64,000 bases of DNA from Armillaria gallica. Lineage: Eukaryota > Basidiomycota > Agaricomycetes > Agaricales > Physalacriaceae. The stretch's first letter is position 1, and each line of letters begins with the position of its first letter. The notes under the pieces are model-generated. The model saw only the letters and a list, made by a program, of their open reading frames with translations, did no database searches and was not told the origin of the DNA. A program made the position numbers and the translations under genes. This document shows, in pieces, positions 23,037 to 33,354 of this stretch. Location: the NCBI GenBank assembly GCA_037576215.1, contig JBANDB010000013.1, forward strand, positions 1,240,001 through 1,304,000, written 5' to 3'.

Positions 23037-24184
23037 ATGCCGCGAAGACGTTCTACAAGAACGGTGGTTCCTTCCAAACGCAAGAACCTTTCTGAGTCTG
23101 AACTCGATGGCATGCAATACGAGTACGAGGGCAGCGAGAAAGAAAGAGGTGAGCAATGTTCGTTTCCTCTGAAACCTATGTTCCAAGTGTTGAAATGGAT
23201 GCAGGAGGGACGAAGCGTAGTCCAGCAAAACGAAGACGAACGACAGCTACAAACCAAACAAAGGCAACGAAAGCCGAACGAAACACAACTGAGAAGAAAC
23301 GAGATATCAAATTGTTGCCGAACATGCCATTAGATATCCTCTTCACGGTGAGTCGACTACCTTGCCATCCTGCCTACTGACCAATGTCGACAGATCTTTG
23401 GCATGCTTTCTGCTCGAGACCTCATCAATCTAACACGAGTTGATGCAAGTTTCTGTCGCACTTTGACCCTGCCTGACGTATCGTTTGTCTGGAAAGGAGC
23501 CAGAGACGCTGAAGAGGGACTTGAACCTCCTCGTGGAATTCCTGAATACCGATGGGCCAACCTGTTTTTTGGGGGTCTAGTCTGTGACGTAGGTCGTAAT
23601 TGTGGTCATATGGACCTACTTAACCTGGTTGTGTCAGTTCTGTCGAGCCAAAAAAGCCTATGTTGACTGGATACTTCGCCGACGTGTCTGCAAGCGATGC
23701 CGAAAGTCAAGGCACATCCATATATTCCTGCTGTTGCTGTACACGAGCTGATCATTCGCCATTAGGTTAATACGCGCATCAACAGTAACAAAGCGTTTCC
23801 CTGATGTTAATGATGATATCTTGGGCCTGATTCCGCTCACCTATGGTAAAGCTTCAGCTACCCTTTCACACTATTCCGCTGATCAGCTTCGAAGCTGGAC
23901 CGCGAAAAGAGCGCGCGCGAAGCGGCTACCACTGGATCTCGGACATCATTGACATTCAAGCAAAGTTAAAGGAACTAGAAGCTCAGCCTGAGCGTCTCGC
24001 CGAGTTTCAAACGGAACGGAAGGAACTGGTTGAAGACATAAACAGAGTAAGCGAAAACTCTGAACATAGCTCATCCATCTGATCTATCCATTTCTAGGAC
24101 GCACGACGATGTAGAGAATGGGCCCGCGCTTATGCTCGGATGATCGCTCTTGAATCAAGACGTCCGTGGAAGATAGATTCGTAG
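23037..24184 (+). pseudogene. F-box family copy D, truncated (no C-terminal domain)
   Basis: Start MPRRRSTRTVVPSKRKNLSE at 23037. The Lys/Arg-rich exon 2 follows (GGTKRSPAKRRRTTATNQTK), then the F-box (NMPLDILFT / FGMLSARDLINLTRVDASFC), EPPRGIPEYRWANLFFG, the Cys motif FCRAKKAYVDW..LRRRVCKRCR, FPDVNDDILGLIPLT and the helix that ends LVEDINR. The exon after that (DARRCREWARAYARM) runs into TAG at 24182-24184, and the next family exon (TRLLELGY...) and the entire C-terminal domain are missing. The upstream block of copy E follows within 180 bases. The intron at 23712-23765 has a GC donor. The remaining open frame could encode an F-box-only short protein, but truncation makes a pseudogene likely. 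Confidence 0.75.
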
Positions 24185-24357
24185 GTCTGTCATAATTTCA
24201 AGGCTTCCGTTCGTCTAAGCACTCTTTAGTATGCGGCGCTGTGTACGGTTTTAACTCAGGAAGATGGCATTGCAACGTGGTGATGTCGTTGTTGTCAGTG
24301 CGTCTGAAGGACAGGTGGACTTGAGGAGGACAATACTTAAATCGTTCTTGTTTGGAA

Positions 24358-24408
24358 GTTTGGACCCATACAAATACACATGTCCCGATTACAAATGATT
24401 TATAATCA
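24358..24408 (+). promoter_or_regulatory. Conserved upstream block of F-box copy E
   Basis: TTTGGACCCATACAAATACA followed by CATGTCCCGATTACAAATGA and TTTATAATC, 66 bases before the position where other copies have their ATG. Confidence 0.5.
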
Positions 24409-24473
24409 CGGACCCCTATTTGCATGTACTACTCGACCATCATCTCATTGTCAACAAATTATCTTTTTCCAAG

Positions 24474-25809
24474 ACACAGCCAAGACGCTCTACAAGAACG
24501 GCAGTTTACTTCAACAGAAGAAGCTTGCTGAACCAAACCTGAAGATGATAACTGGCAATATGAAAATGAGAGGGAAAGCGACAGAGGATACGGCGCAGGT
24601 GCGCGAGGGTCACCTTTTCCAACACATCACGCCCTAATCGTCGAATAGTTTCGAAACAAGGTTCAGTGAAGCGAAGACGAGCAGTTACGACAGCAGCGGC
24701 AACGCAAGCGAAAGCAACGAAGGCTACAGAGACCAAACAGAAGGGAACTCGGAAAAATCCACAAGATTCGAGTCTGTTTCCCACTATGCCGTTGGATATC
24801 CTGCTCACAGTGAGCTCGCATACCTTGCCTTCGTGTCCGGTGGCCAACGACCACTACTTTTTTCCCGATCGTCAATCTGTCACGGGTCGACGAAATTTCC
24901 TATCCCTCTCTGATCTGTTTGGAAAGCGGCGAGGGAAGCAGACGGAGGACTTGAGCCACCTCGAGGAATTCCTGAATATTGATGGGTAGACCTGTTATTT
25001 GGGAGACGACGTAAGTCGTCGTTCCGTTTAATATGCACCCATCTAACCCGGTGTATCAGTTCTGCGAAAAATGTCTTGGTTAACGGAAGCTTCGTCGACG
25101 CGTTTTCAAACGATGCTCGAAAGTAAAGTACGTCCATGTACTCACGTCGGCTCGAACTTACCATCCCCGTTAGCTTAATATGCGCCCCAAGGGTTGGAAG
25201 ACGTTTCCTTGATGTGGATGACGATATCTTGAGTCTAATTCCGGTCACCCGCGGTAAAACTACAGCCTCTCTTTTCACATGCCTCCTGTTAATTACCCCA
25301 GCTACAAAGCTGCTCAAAAAACACGCTCAGGCAGGGACTACTATTGAATTTCTGATATCTCAGATATACAAGCAAAGGTGAAAGAGCTATAAGCTCAGCC
25401 AGGGTTGTCCAGGCATCTAGCCCAGTTTCGTATAGAGCCGGAGGAGCTGGTTGAAGGCTGCCCACCGAACACCTCGTCACTAAAGCGAGCTTTGCCGATG
25501 CTGTGAATGAACTCCCTAAACTTATTGCGGACCGGCAGCGGCAGAATTCAAGCCCTGGCCCCACCTCAGGAAACTGGACACATCGATCTTCTGATAGTGT
25601 TGACAATGCCAAACCATATGACGAGGTCTGTTCGCATATCCGAGATAAGTGAGTGATTCTTGTTTGCCGTTCTTCTTTTCCTTAGTCGGCGTAGGCATGG
25701 CGTTGATGATCCCCAGATAGATCTTGGTTTGTTTCTGTCTCCTGGTGCAAACATGCCTAAGGAGGAGCGTCCGCTGCTGTATATCGTGCAATCCGAAAAG
25801 GATCATTAG
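24474..25809 (+). pseudogene. F-box family copy E, pseudogene with internal deletions
   Basis: At the family start position (24474) the codon is ACA instead of ATG. Exon 2 is readable (KRRRAVTTAAATQAKATKAT ... FPTMPLDILLT), but the F-box exon is gutted: from IVNLSRVDE-like sequence it jumps to FGKRRGKQTEDLSHLEEF, now out of frame. The Cys exon carries a stop. The region encoding the first part of the C-terminal domain is deleted, joining the coiled-coil region to FADAVNELPKLIADRQRQ (25475-25545), and most of the rest of the domain is also missing. The final exon (HGVDDPQIDLGLFLSPGANM, ending at TAG 25807-25809) is well preserved. Exon 1 resembles that of copy A more than the others. Confidence 0.85.
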
Positions 25810-25870
25810 TCCACTGGAGATTGCCAGTTCTTTGGCCGTTCCTACCCGCATGCGTACTTGGCTCAACAGC

Positions 25871-26038
25871 TTATTCTTGATTTAGTGCTATCATCGTTCT
25901 CCGCGAATATGTACTATAGTGAAACATGGACACCTTTTGTTTTCCATATACCTCGGTGCTTTTGATTGGGATATTTCTCAATTCTTGACCCGTTCTCCGG
26001 CTGTCGGTTCAGAGGCTGCTTGTCCTGATTTGATGCAG
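25871..26038 (+). repeat. Diverged direct repeat R2, copy 1
   Basis: Shares TTATTCTTGATT, GTGCTATCA, AGTGAAACATG, CGCTTTTGATTGG-like and GATGCAG in the same order with 36025-36184. It lies directly after F-box copy E. Confidence 0.6.
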
Positions 26039-26495
26039 CGGCCGTCGAAGAGAGCATTTTACCTGGTATATTGTCATTGATACCATAGTTTACGGCGCAG
26101 GTCATGGGTGCTGCTTGCTTTCTCAGTGTACGTCAATGACTCTGCTCCTATCGCTGTGAACTCATACCACTAAAAGTTTGCAAGTTGGTTATGGTTTATG
26201 GAAAAGGCGACAACGATCCGTATAGAGACTGCAGATGTGGCAGCCGAAGGGATGATCTATGGTCTGCGGTCTTCGCGACCTTGTAAATCTTTGTGTGCAG
26301 CGGCAACGACCCAGCAAAAGCCACACGTTCGCCGCAAATTACCTACATCGACCCTTAGTATAGGCCTTGTCTAGACAGTCCGGCACTAACCAAGGCCAGT
26401 TATAATCCTGTCCTCATTCATCAGAAAGAATCGAGAATCACCATACTTCTCGACTATCATTATCTCGGATTCTCTTCGACTCCCCCGCGGCAAAG

Positions 26496-29049
26496 ATGCA
26501 GAAATGCTCCGCCAGAGCGATAGTTCCTACGAAACGGAAGAATCTTGCTGAATCTGAATCTGGCGAATGGGAATCAGAGGACGAGGAAAGCGATCTCAAT
26601 GGACAAGACGAAGGTGCACGATGGTCACCTTTTTCTATATTCTCTGTTCTAACTGTTGGTGAATAGTTGTGGCGAAACTTAGTTCAACGAAACGAAGACG
26701 AACAATTTCGAATACGGCAGCGACATCAAAGCAAACGAAGGCTGTAAAGGTTACAGAGACCAAACGGAAGAGATCTGAGAAGAGAGGGCGAGATCTCAGT
26801 CTGTTACCGACGATGCCCTTGGATATTTTGTTCACGGTGAGCACTACCGTCTTGCTATTATAATTTCCTGTCTAGTGGTCGGCTTGAACATGGACAGATA
26901 TGTAGCATGCTTTCTCCTCGAGACCTCATCAGTCTATCAAGAGTGGACGAAACGTTTTGCCTTACTCTGACCGCGAAAAATGTCACATTCGTGTGGAGGG
27001 AAGTGAGAGAAGCTGAAGGGGGGATCGAACCCCCTCGAGGAATTCCAGAGTACCAATGGGTCGACTTGTTATTTGGGATTCCAGCTTGCGATGTAAGTCT
27101 CTGCTCTATTTGGTATGCACACGCCCACATAACCCCGGTGTATCAGTTTTGCGACGGAAAGAAAGCCCATATTGAATGGAAGCTTCGCAGACGCGTTTGC
27201 AATCCATGCCTGAAGGAAAAGTGCGTGTATTCATTGCCGCCGGTTTCTGTACTTGAGCTTATCGTCAACGTTAGCTTAGTATGTGCATCAAGGGTCAGAA
27301 GGCACTTCCCTGACATCAATAACGACATCTTGAGTCTGATTCCGCTCACTGATGGTAAAACTGCCGCCTATCTTTGACTGGCAATGGCATTCCACTAATT
27401 GTGTCCATCTATCAAGCTGGACCAGGAGGAATGCGCGCACGCAGTGGCTACTACTGGATTCCTGATATCATAGACATCCAAGCAAAGATTAAGGAGTTGG
27501 AAGCTCAGCCTGAGCGTCTAGCCAAGTTTCGAACAGAACGGAAAACGTTGGTTGAAGACATGAACAATGTTAGCACTCACTCCATGCCGCTCTTCAATTC
27601 TCTGACCTATTCACTTTCAGCACATAAGACGATGTGTAGAATGGACTCACACTGATGTTCAAAGGAATGCTCAAAGGAAGGTCCTTGAACTAGAATATCG
27701 GAGAGGCAAAAGGTTTGTGTAGGTCTGCTGTGATTTCATGACTGAGTTTTTTCCAAAGATTTTCTAGGATAAAGACACGCCTACTTGACTTGGGATATAC
27801 CGAGGAGGACGTTGAAGGCATCAGAAAGCAACCGTCGGTTATACGGGATGCTGAACTCACCTCGGATAGTATGCAGGTCCTTGTCATCTATCCCACCAAT
27901 GCTAACCTGATCAAGGTTGGAATAGGATGCGTCCGAGTCTGGAGGTGGCGATCAAGGAAAAACGAGTTCGGAAAGCCAAAGCGGCCCGTAGTGCGGTGTT
28001 ATACAAGCGTGCTACAATCGTCAAGGATATTTTCAAAACATACATCCAACAATACTTGCCTATGGTATGGCGAGAACTGCCGTCATACATGGATGTCTGC
28101 ACGTTCCCCGGATTTAGGGACATTTTAGAGTCGCCTACCGAGAACATAGTCACCGAGGCCAGCTTTGCGGATGCTAGGAATAAACTCCCGCGTCTAGTTG
28201 CGGACTGGCAGAAGCAAAGGGAATCGACCCTGCGAGCACTCGTCCCCCCTCGGGAGAGTGGGCACATCGATCCTTTGAAGCTGGCAACAACGGTCTTCTC
28301 CTGTGAACGTGGGTGTCGTGCTGTCATCACGAAAGCAGATATTTGGCGACACCAGTGTGTTGCCCGTAAATCAATGTCAAGTGATGCGACAAATGTCGAT
28401 GAAGTGTATAGTAAATCGGGGAACGCGAAACTCTTCTTCGATACGACTCGATCCGCCGTGGCTGCTTCTTTAGTACGCCTCGCTTCTTGTGATCCTGCGA
28501 TGACGACTGCAGAGGAGATGGATGATTTACATCTGCAATTTATTCATATGGATGATCACACCGGCAGATTTGGCTCCGCCGACAATGGAACTGGTCTTAT
28601 GTGTAAGGGGCGTCCGGTCCTCTCATGGCGCGAATGCGTGAGTGCGGATACCCTATCCTTTACCCGCAGCTGACCGCTATCTTAGGTGCAAGCGAACATT
28701 GGTCAGGGCTCTGACTTTCGTCTTCTTACGCCGGATGATGAGGCCAGAAAGCTCCGAATTTTCAAAGAAATCCCCGTGAGCTGGACATCGGCATTTTTCC
28801 ACTGCCAGCATTGCGCCGAACATCATCTTTGGAATGCCAAGTCGTATGAGGAGGTCAGTCAGCATGTCCGAGATGTGTGAGTAATTACTGTACTGTTTGC
28901 CCATCCATTTTTTTCTTACTTCACGTAGTCATGGTGTTGATGATCCCCAGGTGGATCATGATTTTTTCCTGACTCCTGGTGCAGACATACCTGCGGGACA
29001 TGGTCCACCGCTGTACATCGTGAAATTTAAGCCACCATCCCTTTGTTAA
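26496..29049 (+). CDS. F-box family protein, copy F (intact)
   Basis: Probable SCF substrate adaptor. Exon 1 (26496-26613) reads MQKCSARAIVPTKRKNLAES and ends acidic. Exon 2 (26667-26836) is a Lys/Arg/Thr-rich, NLS-like linker that ends LLPTMPLDILFT. Exon 3 gives the rest of the F-box (CSMLSPRDLISLSRVDETFC), then FVWREVREAEGGIEPPRGIP and WVDLLFG. Then FCDGKKAHIEWKLRRRVCNP-C, RRHFPDINNDILSLIPLTD, a helix rich in Glu/Lys, TRLLDLGYTEEDVEGIR and WNRMRPSLEVAI. The C-terminal domain (27945-28640) has YLPMVWRELPSYMDVCTFPG, a CERGC...DIWRHQC cluster, MTTAEEMDDL and LSWREC. The last exons carry FHCQHC...VSQHVRDVHGVDDP, a C2H2-like finger, and end PPLYIVKFKPPSLC. All introns read as GT-AG in frame. No disruption seen. 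Substrate unknown. Confidence 0.88.
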
Positions 29050-29667
29050 CCTGCCAGATTAGCATGGACGTCGACCTTCTTCGGTCTAGATATCTTACTC
29101 TTCGTTTGAAAGCGTATTCTTGCATCTGTACTGTGATTGATCTCTGTCAATATTGTCACCATGTGTATATACTAAAGCGAAATATAAATATTTATCGCTG
29201 CTTTCCAGATATCTTCTTCGTGCCCCGGATTCTCGATCGTATATGCCAGAAACGTAGCATCAGCGCAACCGTCTCTGGACCACACGTACTAAGGTGCGTT
29301 GAATATACTGCGCATGATATCCTACAGAGTGCGAAGGATGGCTGATGAAACTTGCGCTGTTTATGCCTTGATGTGAGGTAAAGCTCCTTCAGGAGTCAAG
29401 ATTGCCTTTGAAATATTTCTGACGCAGTGACGGCGCGTCGGATGCCGGCGAGCGCTAATATCGGCTGCCGATTATTTGATTAAGTCAGTTTCTATGTTTT
29501 GTGAACCCGTGGAATCGTGGATTGAGTGTAAACCCAACATCATCATGGACCTACATATTTACACAATCCGAAAAAGGAAATCATCTCGTGACTTACCCCT
29601 ATCTCGCCGTTCTCAGACCGCCATCACCTCATCTTCGGTCCTTCGTCAGATTTCCTCTAAATTAAAA

Positions 29668-32353
29668 ATGGTAGAACCAGCACGTCGCTCTACAAGAATA
29701 AAAGTGCCATCCAAGCGGAAGAGTCTCACTGAATCAGGTTTTGAAGCCGAGAAATCGCCAGACCATGATAGCGGCAGTGAAAGCGGATTTGAAGGAAGTT
29801 CACGAGGTGCCCTTTGGATTATTCCCTCTTGATGGCCTGTCTTCTGAGAAAGATGAATGTGGTAGGTTTGAAGCCCATCCCGGTAAAACGAGTGCGAGCG
29901 GAAGGGGAATCTGAAGCAAACAACGGCGGAAACGAATTTGAAGGCCATACACAGGGTAAGTGACCAGCCGCATTACTGCGTATGCCAGAGCTTAAGCGTA
30001 GACCAGCAAAACGGATGCGAAGAAGCTCAGAGGCAGCAAGTGCCACGAAAGAATCTCAAAACAAAGGACAGACAAAGCTGAAGAAAAGACAACAACGCGA
30101 TCTGAGCCTCTTACCAACGATGCCCCTGGATGTCTTATTCGCTGTATGTACCGTTATCTATCTACTCAGCAAAGAGTATTGACCAGGATTTCGGCAGATC
30201 TGTAGCATGCTGACTTCTCGAGATCTTATCAATTTATCACGAGTCGACGCGAATTTCTGCCGCACTTTGACTGCACATAATGTTTCTTTCGTTTGGAGGA
30301 CCGTCAGAGAGGCTGAAGGGGGAATCGAGCCTCCACAAGATATTCCTGAGTATCGATGGGTCGATCTTTTGTTCGGGGTATCAGCTTGCGATGTATGTCC
30401 GATGGCATGTCTTTGCGTGCTCGCCCTGATTTGTTGCTCGGAGCAGGTGTGTGACACAAGAAACACTCGCATCGACTGGATGCTTCGTCGGCGCATCTGC
30501 AAGCGATGCTTGAAGCCCAAGTCTGTTCATCATCATTTTGTATGAATTTGAAACGCTGACTCGGGTCTAGTTTGGTTTACGAGCCTAGGATAGCAAAAAT
30601 GTTTCCGGATGTCGATGCTGAGATTCTGAGCCTCATTCCTCACACACACAGTAGGTTTACCAAATCACACGTGCATGATATTTTGATTAATATATTAAGG
30701 TGGGATCACAACCTACAATCGCTCCAGCCGTTATTATTGGATTCCTGATATCGACAATATTATGGACAAACTAGAAGATCTGGAATCTGATAGTAAGCCT
30801 GGTGCCTCCAAGCGCCTAACCAGGTTTATCAAGCAGCGAAAACGTTTGGTGAAGGACATGCTCAAAGTAGGTAGTATCTCTGGGGTATGTTCGTCACGCT
30901 AATCTCTCGGAATAGTATGCCCAGAGATGTCGGGTTTGGAGGTTAGAGTATAATAATACCAGGGCAGATGAGTCGGAGCAACTGATGGAAGAGAGATACG
31001 AAGAGCAAGTCTCCTTTTGTATCATGATTTGAATAAGTCTCATCACCAATCATAGAATCGAGAATCGCCTTCTCGAATTGGGGTATACATCGGAAGATAT
31101 GTCCGCTATCAGGATGAGTACTTCGGTACGGAGGAACACGAAACTTACCTCTGCTAGTGGGTCTTTCTTACTTCTCCGCAGCCAGTTCCTCACAGCAACC
31201 ATCAGGTTGGACCAAAATACGGCCTGGTCTCGAGGACACGATATTGCAACACAGGGACAGGATCGCCAAAGCCGAGCGCAGTCGAACTCTGCAACGGCGG
31301 ATAGACATCTTGAGGACGTTATATATGTCCTACCAACGTGGCTTCGACCCCGCTGTTTGGCGGCAAATGCCGCCGCTCATAGATATTTGCATGTTCGCTG
31401 CATTCAAATCCCTGTTAGAGAGCCCGACAAAGGATCAGATCATGGAACCAAGTTTTTCTCGTACAATGGGAGACTTGCCGAATCTGATTGCAGCGTGGCG
31501 TCAGGATAGAATGGCCTATGCACGAAGTTTGGCCATTGCCGAACTAGGTTCGCAAGTCAACACCTTCGTCGATGCGACAACATTGGCCATCTGTGTTTTT
31601 GGGTGTTCGAAGGGATGCTATAATCACAGTACGACCTATGCCGATCTCTGGCGGCATCGCTGCTCGCGATATCCCAGTCTTTACTGGGATTTCAACTTTC
31701 AAGATGTCGACAAGTTATACGAGTGTAGAGGCAACGGTGAAATCACCTTTGACTCACAAAGGTCCGCTATGGCTTCCTCTTTGGTAGCCATGGTGTCGCA
31801 CGACCCTGCCATCACCACCGCTGAGGAAATGGACTCTTTGGGGGACGTCTTCCTATGCATGAGCTGCATAAGTGACAGGTTGAGAATCCATGGCGGAGAG
31901 CTTATATATGGCCGCCCTTTGTTGACATGGCGTCAATGTGTGAGTATCGCACCGTTTCCTAAGCGGGCATTTTTGATTCCTTTCATCCAGATCAATGATC
32001 ATTCACACACATATCTCACCGAATGCCAGGTTAGACCTGTCACTGCAGAAGAGAAATCAAGGCAACAGGGCCTAATAATAGACAACGACACCTCCCCAAA
32101 GTGGGCTTGTTTGCATTGTTCTGAATACTTGGAGGACTGGGCAGCTCATCGAAGCGTGAGCCGCCATGTTCAGTATGTGTAAGTAGAGGTTCACTTTCTG
32201 TCCAGATAGACAGCTAACTTTCTATCTTCTAGCCATGGTGTGGATGAGCCTGTGATCGAGCGAGACTTATTTGTTGCACCTGGGTACACCCATCGCAGCC
32301 AACATACACATGCGTTAGAGTTCGAGTATAGGCCCACAGGATATGGATCTTAA
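29668..32353 (+). CDS. F-box family protein, copy G (intact, extra N-terminal exon)
   Basis: Same family as copy F and apparently intact. Start MVEPARRSTRIKVPSKRKSL at 29668. An additional exon (about 29880-29956, reading LKPIPVKRVRAEGESEANNG) sits between the usual exons 1 and 2 and looks like a second, diverged copy of the basic/acidic N-terminal segment. Then a Lys-rich linker, PLDVLFA/CSMLTSRDLINLSRVDANFC (F-box), EPPQDIPEYRWVDLLFG, IDWMLRRRICKRCLKPK, FPDVDAEILSLIP, a helix and NRLLELGYTSEDMSAIR. The C-terminal domain (31200-31940) reads RQMPPLIDICMFAAF, CSKGC...DLWRHRC, ITTAEEMDSLGDVFLCMSC and LTWRQC, and the last exons WACLHCSEYLEDWAAH ... SRHVQYVHGVDEP. The intron at 31005-31055 is GC-AG (AGA|gcaagt). 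The intron after LTWRQC could instead be retained as an in-frame extension. Confidence 0.85.
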
Positions 32354-33354
32354 TACCACCCTTGATGTGGTGCCGCCCTTTTGCTTCGGTTGCACCCGAT
32401 TCATAATGTACCCTTGTTTCTGTGTTACAAGGTGGTTTGGAGTATTTTCATATCTTCTTGAAGAATTATACATTGTCCGTGACGCACAATGCCGGACCGA
32501 GTCATCATCTTAATCGAAATGTATCTTTCAGCGTATTGTCTAACACCACGCGCCTCCTTCGGACTCTGCATACAAACCAGAAGTTCCAAGAGATTGTACT
32601 ACTTCCTTTCGAATGCCTTCGCCTGTAGAATAGCCTAACAAAAACAGAGGACTACCTTCTCTCCTCGGAAGCAGCTCGCTTCATTCGACCTGCATCACAA
32701 GTTGCCGCTCCTCTTATTTCGTATCAATGAGGTATGATTATTTTCTAAAAATAGACCCTCGTATTCAATCATTGGTTAGAATTTGATTCCTTACGGTTCA
32801 TACAGCAGGAGAAGGTAGAGGTAGACCCCGGCGATAGAAATTGTTACCCGGTGGTCGTGGATCAGCCTGTGAATGAAGCATACGAGGCGTATGGTAATGG
32901 AGCATAGGTCTTGTGTGTCCAACCCCCGCAAGACCCACACGTACTCCCGATTGATCGTGTTCAAACCGTTCAAGGGGTATAGTATGCAACACGGTGTGTA
33001 TTTTCCGCGGCGGAGTTGTAGCAAGTGTAGCTGACTCTCTTTTTAGCTCGAACCTGACATTAATCCTGCTATCGTTGCCACCATCCGCAAAGGTCTCCCA
33101 CGAAAACGGGTCTACGCAAATGCTCACGCCAAGCAAAGTCGTTGTAGTTCGTACACCGTCATGCCATCGAAGTGGTCGAATGCAATTGGCCCGGATATGC
33201 CGACGGGATGATTTGATATCTCCTTACTAATTGGGTCTCGTCATCAAAACATCACCCGCCCGACGGATCATCCGCTTGCCGCGATGCCAACGCTACATGT
33301 GCTCGACATAAAGGGTGACAATGTTTCTCTCCCACAACTTACTCTCACTGCAAC
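32354..33354. other. Intergenic stretch between F-box copy G and the right P450
   Basis: No supported gene. ORFs on both strands overlap and lack domain signals. Confidence 0.4.
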
